Origin: GH45 sp965370965
Lineage (GTDB): Bacteria; Bacteroidota; Bacteroidia; Bacteroidales; SZUA-534
Direction: 5' to 3'
DNA: 35,737 bases
Assembly (NCBI GenBank): GCA_965370965.1
Contig: CBDUWQ010000017.1
Location: 1 to 35,737 of the forward strand
Below the pieces are notes generated by a model, which worked only from the letters and a program-made list of their open reading frames with translations, was not told where the DNA came from and ran no database searches. This document shows positions 32,114 through 35,737 of this stretch, in pieces (the stretch's first letter is position 1; each line of letters starts with the position of its first letter). The position numbers were made by a program, and so were the translations under genes.

Positions 32114-35100
32114 TTATTTAAGAATTAATAGTTTATGTGTAATGCACATTTCTCCCATCTGCATTATTAATAAATAAACCCCTGATTGCACATTACCTGT
32201 ATTTATGCAGAATTGTGTATTGTTATTGTTTAACCATGTCCCACTACTTACTACCTTTCCCAATATTCCAATTAGCTGATAATTAGTTTTTGATTCAGTA
32301 AGCTGCCCAAAATCAACAAACAAACTCTGTTTAGCAGGATTCGGAAAAATATTAATGTTTTTTCCACTTTTCCTATTCTCATTTATTGCCACACCGGTAT
32401 CATACATATTTTTAATATGAGTTGGAGAAAGTGGATGGTCAAACAGATAGATATCATCGAGCCTGCCTTTAAAAAAGTAAGCCTGATCGGGTCTTGCCCT
32501 CCCAAGTACTAAATCGTAAGTGGTAGTTAATATTTCTCCTGTAAAAGGTACAAATGAATCTAATTGCCCATCCAAGTAAATCTCTAAATCGGTTCCGGTA
32601 TAAACCATTGCAAAATGATACCAATTTTCGTTTTCTATTAATGTCTTGGTATCCAAATCTTTAACCCCTTGGTTAGTTTTAACCGTAAACCTTAATATGT
32701 TATTGCTGATTGACACTTTCCATCTGTTTTGCCAATTACCATGCGAAACAGGATAAGCCTCGTTACCACCCTCATGCTGTGAATAAATCCACCCTGTTAG
32801 GGTTAAACCCAATGCAAAATTAAGCCGGTTAGTATTTTCAACCCTCACATAAGATGATGTGCCATTAAATTGTGCTGCAGATGCAGGATTATCAAAAGCA
32901 TCATTTTTATATGTAATATTTAGCGATGTTGTATTTTGGCTGTACCTGCTGTAATCGTGCACATTTCCGTTAAATGGCAAATACAAAACAGGTTCGCCTT
33001 TTTGCAGGTTGCTCAATTCTCGCACCATTACAAATACGCTGTCTTTTGATTCTCCATCAATATCAAAAACGGTGCAATATATTTTGTAGTTGCCGGCAGC
33101 ATCAGGCAACAGCCATTGTATTGCCTCTCCCTGTCCGGTTATTGTTCCTTGATTTGCAAACCAATTATATACTATTTCATCGCCATTTTGTTCATAAACC
33201 AAGCAACTTACAGTTGTGCTTTTACCCAAATCAATTTTACCGGGGTTGGCTTTTAGCAATATAATTTCAGGTATATGTGGTATCCTCTCTTTTACTTCAA
33301 TTACAATATTCATTGAGTCAGTTAATCCAGTTCCTGATGTAACTATGCAACTTATTTCATAAAAACCGGGTTGTTCTATCGCTTTTATTGAAAATATCTC
33401 ATTTCCCTGAACAAGTTCGCCATCTATTTTCCAATCATAAGTAATATCAGTATTGTCAATATCTTCTGCTGTACAGAAAATTTTTATTGAGTCGTCAACA
33501 GTAACAGGGTTTTTTAAAGCTTTTAAAGCTTTTATCCTTGGCGGATAATCTGCAATAATTTCCCCATTATCAAAGTCAATAACAATATTATTTGCTAATG
33601 TTTTTTTACCGTTGTATTCAATTTCAGCGTTATTTGGCACATACACCAGAATTACTGAATTTTTTGCCGGAATTGAAATATCAATAGTGCCTGATACATC
33701 GTTTTTTATAAATGTATTTTCTATTGAATTATAAATATCAACTTCTGAACTGCCTACATTTATTGTAACTGTAGTATCATTTTCATATGGATTCCAAATT
33801 AAAAAAGAGGGATGTGATGTGGAATAAAAATCGGTTTTGCAAAGATCAAGTTTTAAGACAGCATCAACATTTGTAGTGGCAATAATACCTCCAAAATACC
33901 CAACATGCGATGAACCATATAAAGCTAAATTTGTTGAAGCCCATCCTCCATTTATGGCGTCGCCTGTTGCAAATGGGCTTTTACCGTTTTTAAGTTCTTT
34001 CATGGCTTCGTGGGCAATGCAATTATTAAAATCATTTTCTAATGACCAATCTTCGCTGTCTTGTTGATCGGCAGGCAAAAATCCCGGATAAAACAGCCTT
34101 GATGCATTTGCCACATTGAGTACCCATTTACCAATAGCATTTGCGTAATGTTCATTGTATCTAACCAATGGAACTAAAGCTGCAGCTTGTTGAAATCCGT
34201 TCATTACAAAAGCATAATCGTTTCCGGCATCATTAGCTTCACCAAATAATCCTGAACAGTCATAATTGCCCCATTTACCTACAATGCAACCCCAGCCCCT
34301 AAGCGAGCCGCGGTTAAAACACCAGTTAATAATTTTGTTAATATTGTAATTAGTACCTATTTCGGCATTCATTCGAGCTGCCACATAAGCACCGTATGGT
34401 AACTGAAGCTCATAAGATGGGTTTTCATCCCAATTACTTAGGAATTCAAGTGCCCATTCGGCTCCAATTAAATAATTTCTATTTCCCGTTTCACAATACG
34501 CATTATACAAAATCCAACCTATTGCGCCTGCTGCTTCGGGTTGTTTAACCCCTTCGATAAGCGGTTTCATCTGATTCAAATTCCAAGCCCTATAATTCAT
34601 ATACGGAGCTTCCCATGGAGTAACACTTCCACCCATACTGCCAACGGCTTCGAGCCATCTATTGGCTACCATTTCAAACTGATAGTTAAAATCTCCGGTA
34701 TTTGGATAAAGGGCATTTAACTGATAAAAAAATACATTGGGCATTGTTTCATACCACCAATCGTGTCCACTTGTTGCCGCATAGTTATTCAGATAAACAT
34801 TTTCGGCAGGTCGATGGTTAAAAAAATCTTCTCCCATTAAAACCCAATTATACCCAAACTGACTGCTTTTGTTAATACCTGAAAGTGTAGCTCCAATAAC
34901 AGCAGGCAAATAATTAATCCCCTCTGCCGATGTTCCCAATGTTTTGCCAACATAACTAACCATTGCCGCACTTTCGTGATTGGGGTAATTTAAGCCATTC
35001 TCATTTATTGCCATAACAGGCAAATATTGTCCTGATAAAGTTGTATTAAAGACTAGTGAATCGTAGTGGTGTGCAACATTTTTCCAATCCCTCATATTAT

Positions 35101-35209
35101 AAGGTTCCGGAATTGAAGGCATCATATCAACCCTGTCAATATTTATTTGTTGACCGGATATACCCCCCCCAATTATCATTAATACAATAAATGATATTAA
35201 CTTGAACAT
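32114..35209 (-). CDS. large secreted multi-domain protein with unrecognised helical N-terminal domain, LamG domain and T9SS signal
   Basis: A 1031-residue protein with a signal peptide (1-20). The layout is: a helical domain (about 30-450) rich in aromatic and glycine residues, resembling an (alpha/alpha) toroid (DYAFVMNGFQQAAALVPLV, NRWLEAVGSMGGSVTPWEAP); a beta-sandwich (about 465-545); two PKD/Ig-like domains (555-640 and 645-730); a LamG/concanavalin-like domain (740-940, with the LYLDGQLDSF-type strand at about 877-886 and VLGRARPDQAYFFKGRLDDIYLFDHPLS); and a type IX secretion sorting domain (952-1031) with INIFPNPAKQSL and GVYLLIMQ. It is first in the operon and probably acts on or binds a polymer at the surface. 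Whether it is a glycanase, lyase or binding protein is unknown. Confidence 0.8.
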   Translation of the reverse strand: MFKLISFIVLMIIGGGISGQQINIDRVDMMPSIPEPYNMRDWKNVAHHYDSLVFNTTLSGQYLPVMAINENGLNYPNHESAAMVSYVGKTLGTSAEGINYLPAVIGATLSGINKSSQFGYNWVLMGEDFFNHRPAENVYLNNYAATSGHDWWYETMPNVFFYQLNALYPNTGDFNYQFEMVANRWLEAVGSMGGSVTPWEAPYMNYRAWNLNQMKPLIEGVKQPEAAGAIGWILYNAYCETGNRNYLIGAEWALEFLSNWDENPSYELQLPYGAYVAARMNAEIGTNYNINKIINWCFNRGSLRGWGCIVGKWGNYDCSGLFGEANDAGNDYAFVMNGFQQAAALVPLVRYNEHYANAIGKWVLNVANASRLFYPGFLPADQQDSEDWSLENDFNNCIAHEAMKELKNGKSPFATGDAINGGWASTNLALYGSSHVGYFGGIIATTNVDAVLKLDLCKTDFYSTSHPSFLIWNPYENDTTVTINVGSSEVDIYNSIENTFIKNDVSGTIDISIPAKNSVILVYVPNNAEIEYNGKKTLANNIVIDFDNGEIIADYPPRIKALKALKNPVTVDDSIKIFCTAEDIDNTDITYDWKIDGELVQGNEIFSIKAIEQPGFYEISCIVTSGTGLTDSMNIVIEVKERIPHIPEIILLKANPGKIDLGKSTTVSCLVYEQNGDEIVYNWFANQGTITGQGEAIQWLLPDAAGNYKIYCTVFDIDGESKDSVFVMVRELSNLQKGEPVLYLPFNGNVHDYSRYSQNTTSLNITYKNDAFDNPASAAQFNGTSSYVRVENTNRLNFALGLTLTGWIYSQHEGGNEAYPVSHGNWQNRWKVSISNNILRFTVKTNQGVKDLDTKTLIENENWYHFAMVYTGTDLEIYLDGQLDSFVPFTGEILTTTYDLVLGRARPDQAYFFKGRLDDIYLFDHPLSPTHIKNMYDTGVAINENRKSGKNINIFPNPAKQSLFVDFGQLTESKTNYQLIGILGKVVSSGTWLNNNNTQFCINTGNVQSGVYLLIMQMGEMCITHKLLILK

Positions 35210-35259
35210 AGTGTTTAAATTGAAAATTAGCCTTTTTGTTACAATCTGATATTCTGCTT

Positions 35260-35276
35260 GTTACTCAACTAGTAAC
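35260..35276. promoter_or_regulatory. inverted repeat upstream of the glycan cluster, possible operator
   Basis: GTTACT and AGTAAC are perfect inverted 6-mers around a 5-base centre (17 bp), 51 bases before the ATG of the first gene of the cluster. Placement and size fit a dimeric regulator site. No -7 box is clear nearby and no regulator gene is in the window. Confidence 0.3.
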
Positions 35277-35314
35277 TTATTGTTTTAATTGTTGCAAATA
35301 AATACTGTATAAAA

Positions 35315-35395
35315 AGACCTAACAGATATAATTTACAGTTACAATGCGCATTAAACTATTTATCGAACAATTAATTAAGTAAACCTGTTAGGTCT
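35315..35395. repeat. 11-bp inverted repeat pair AGACCTAACAG / CTGTTAGGTCT
   Basis: The left arm is 35315-35325 and the right arm 35385-35395, perfect complements separated by 59 A/T-rich bases. It could form a stem-loop upstream of the cluster or be the ends of a very small non-coding repeat. No flanking duplication is obvious. Confidence 0.4.
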
Positions 35396-35483
35396 CAAAT
35401 GTTAAAATCAACCTTTTTATATAAGACTTATAGATCAATGTAGTTTAATTAAGAATATCATTTTTACTATTCCACCCCCTGAA

Positions 35484-35646
35484 CCCCTCAAGTAATGCCA
35501 TTTACTTAGGCTTTATTTGACAATTTCCCCATCGCCTTTCAGGCACTTCCCCAAAGGGAAGACTGACTCTGAGGCAGTTCTCCCCTTTGGGGAGATGTAC
35601 AACAGGACAGAGGGGGAATCTCTTAAGTAAATGGCTACCCCTCAAG
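35484..35646. mobile_element. small repeat element flanked by a 9-bp direct repeat
   Basis: CCCCTCAAG occurs at 35484-35492 and again at 35638-35646. Between them an inverted pair GCCATTTACTTA (35497-35508) and its complement (35624-35635) marks the ends of a unit whose interior has CCCCAAAGGG-type hairpins. It looks like an inserted non-coding element with a target duplication, but a few bases lie between the direct and inverted repeats, so exact ends are uncertain. The sequence is denser in G and C than its surroundings. Confidence 0.5.
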
Positions 35647-35689
35647 GGGTAAACCAATTGCCTTAACTAAACAACATTGACTTATATAG

Positions 35690-35737
35690 CCTGAATAATT
35701 CATGCGTTTAGTTTGATGTAGCTGTAAGGCATCGGAA
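35690..35737. mobile_element. start of a second copy of the 241-bp MITE-like element (cut by window end)
   Basis: Bases 35690-35737 match 8-55 with one difference (C to T at position 30 of the first copy) and are in the same orientation. The element continues beyond the window, so its right end and flanks cannot be checked. The rest of the 528-base stretch upstream of the cluster (35210-35737) is described in the neighbouring repeat entries; no gene is seen in it. Confidence 0.75.

Noticed and set aside
21312..35209. SusC/SusD polysaccharide utilisation locus
   Set aside because: No SusD-like lipoprotein or SusC-type receptor lies in the cluster. The TonB-plug receptor at 10202-12343 is 9 kb away, in a different transcription unit beside a non-SusD lipoprotein.
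35315..35395. Reading the AGACCTAACAG inverted pair as an intrinsic terminator of a gene
   Set aside because: The 59-base loop is too long and no gene ends there on either strand within the window.
1..35737. CRISPR arrays, tRNA or rRNA genes
   Set aside because: No regularly spaced repeats of 25-40 bases and no tRNA cloverleaf or rRNA signature was recognised on reading; repeats found are isolated inverted or direct pairs.

Overview
The window looks like chromosomal DNA of an anaerobic, fermentative member of the Bacteroidota, probably near Bacteroidales/Marinilabiliales. The evidence is AT-rich sequence, genes without Shine-Dalgarno leaders, TAnnTTTG-type promoter boxes, a type IX secretion (T9SS) C-terminal sorting domain, TonB-type outer-membrane receptor and beta-barrel proteins, DUF4421, and the three [FeFe]-hydrogenase maturases HydE, HydF and HydG. 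No hydrogenase structural gene, tRNA, rRNA or CRISPR array is visible.

Region 1 (1-4.4 kb): a 241-bp repeat element sits inside a gene for a membrane SpoIIE/PP2C phosphatase. Convergent to it is a minus-strand run hydF - siaB-like kinase (a two-domain tandem fusion) - siaC-like DUF1987 protein. Phosphatase, kinase and SiaC-like target together resemble a Sia partner-switching module. Region 2 (4.4-7.1 kb): plus-strand envelope genes (DUF4421 protein, small barrel protein, PKD-containing lipoprotein). Region 3 (7.1-9.7 kb): a TiaS-like DDTD protein translationally coupled to an ABC exporter with a degenerate nucleotide-binding domain, then a possible 35-aa ORF. Region 4 (9.7-13.5 kb): a lipoprotein and a TonB-plug outer-membrane receptor, separated and flanked by repeat elements. 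Region 5 (13.5-18.5 kb): a small STAS-like protein, hydE, hydG and an HI0933-family flavoprotein. Region 6 (18.5-21.3 kb): an accessory patch with a decayed BRO-N fragment, a Septu-like ptuA-ptuB pair whose ptuA is cut by one in-frame TGA, and a decayed IS4-family transposase fragment.

Region 7 (21.3-35.2 kb): a ten-gene minus-strand cluster for a glycan or oligosaccharide. In transcription order it encodes a 1031-aa T9SS-secreted protein, a periplasmic/lipoprotein solute-binding protein, a GH32 enzyme, two CUT1 permeases, a long GH130, an (alpha/alpha)-toroid-like lipoprotein, two further GH130 enzymes and a MalK/UgpC-type ATPase. It pairs an ABC importer with three GH130 enzymes and has no SusC/SusD, which is unusual for this phylum. 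The expected flow is surface or extracellular capture or cleavage, ABC import, then phosphorolysis or hydrolysis of mannosides and fructosides. The substrate is not shown by sequence.

Region 8 (35.2-35.7 kb): the upstream region of that cluster, with several inverted repeats, a 150-bp repeat flanked by a 9-bp direct repeat, and the start of a second copy, in the same orientation, of the element that interrupts the phosphatase gene. The window is therefore bracketed by direct copies of one mobile-looking repeat.
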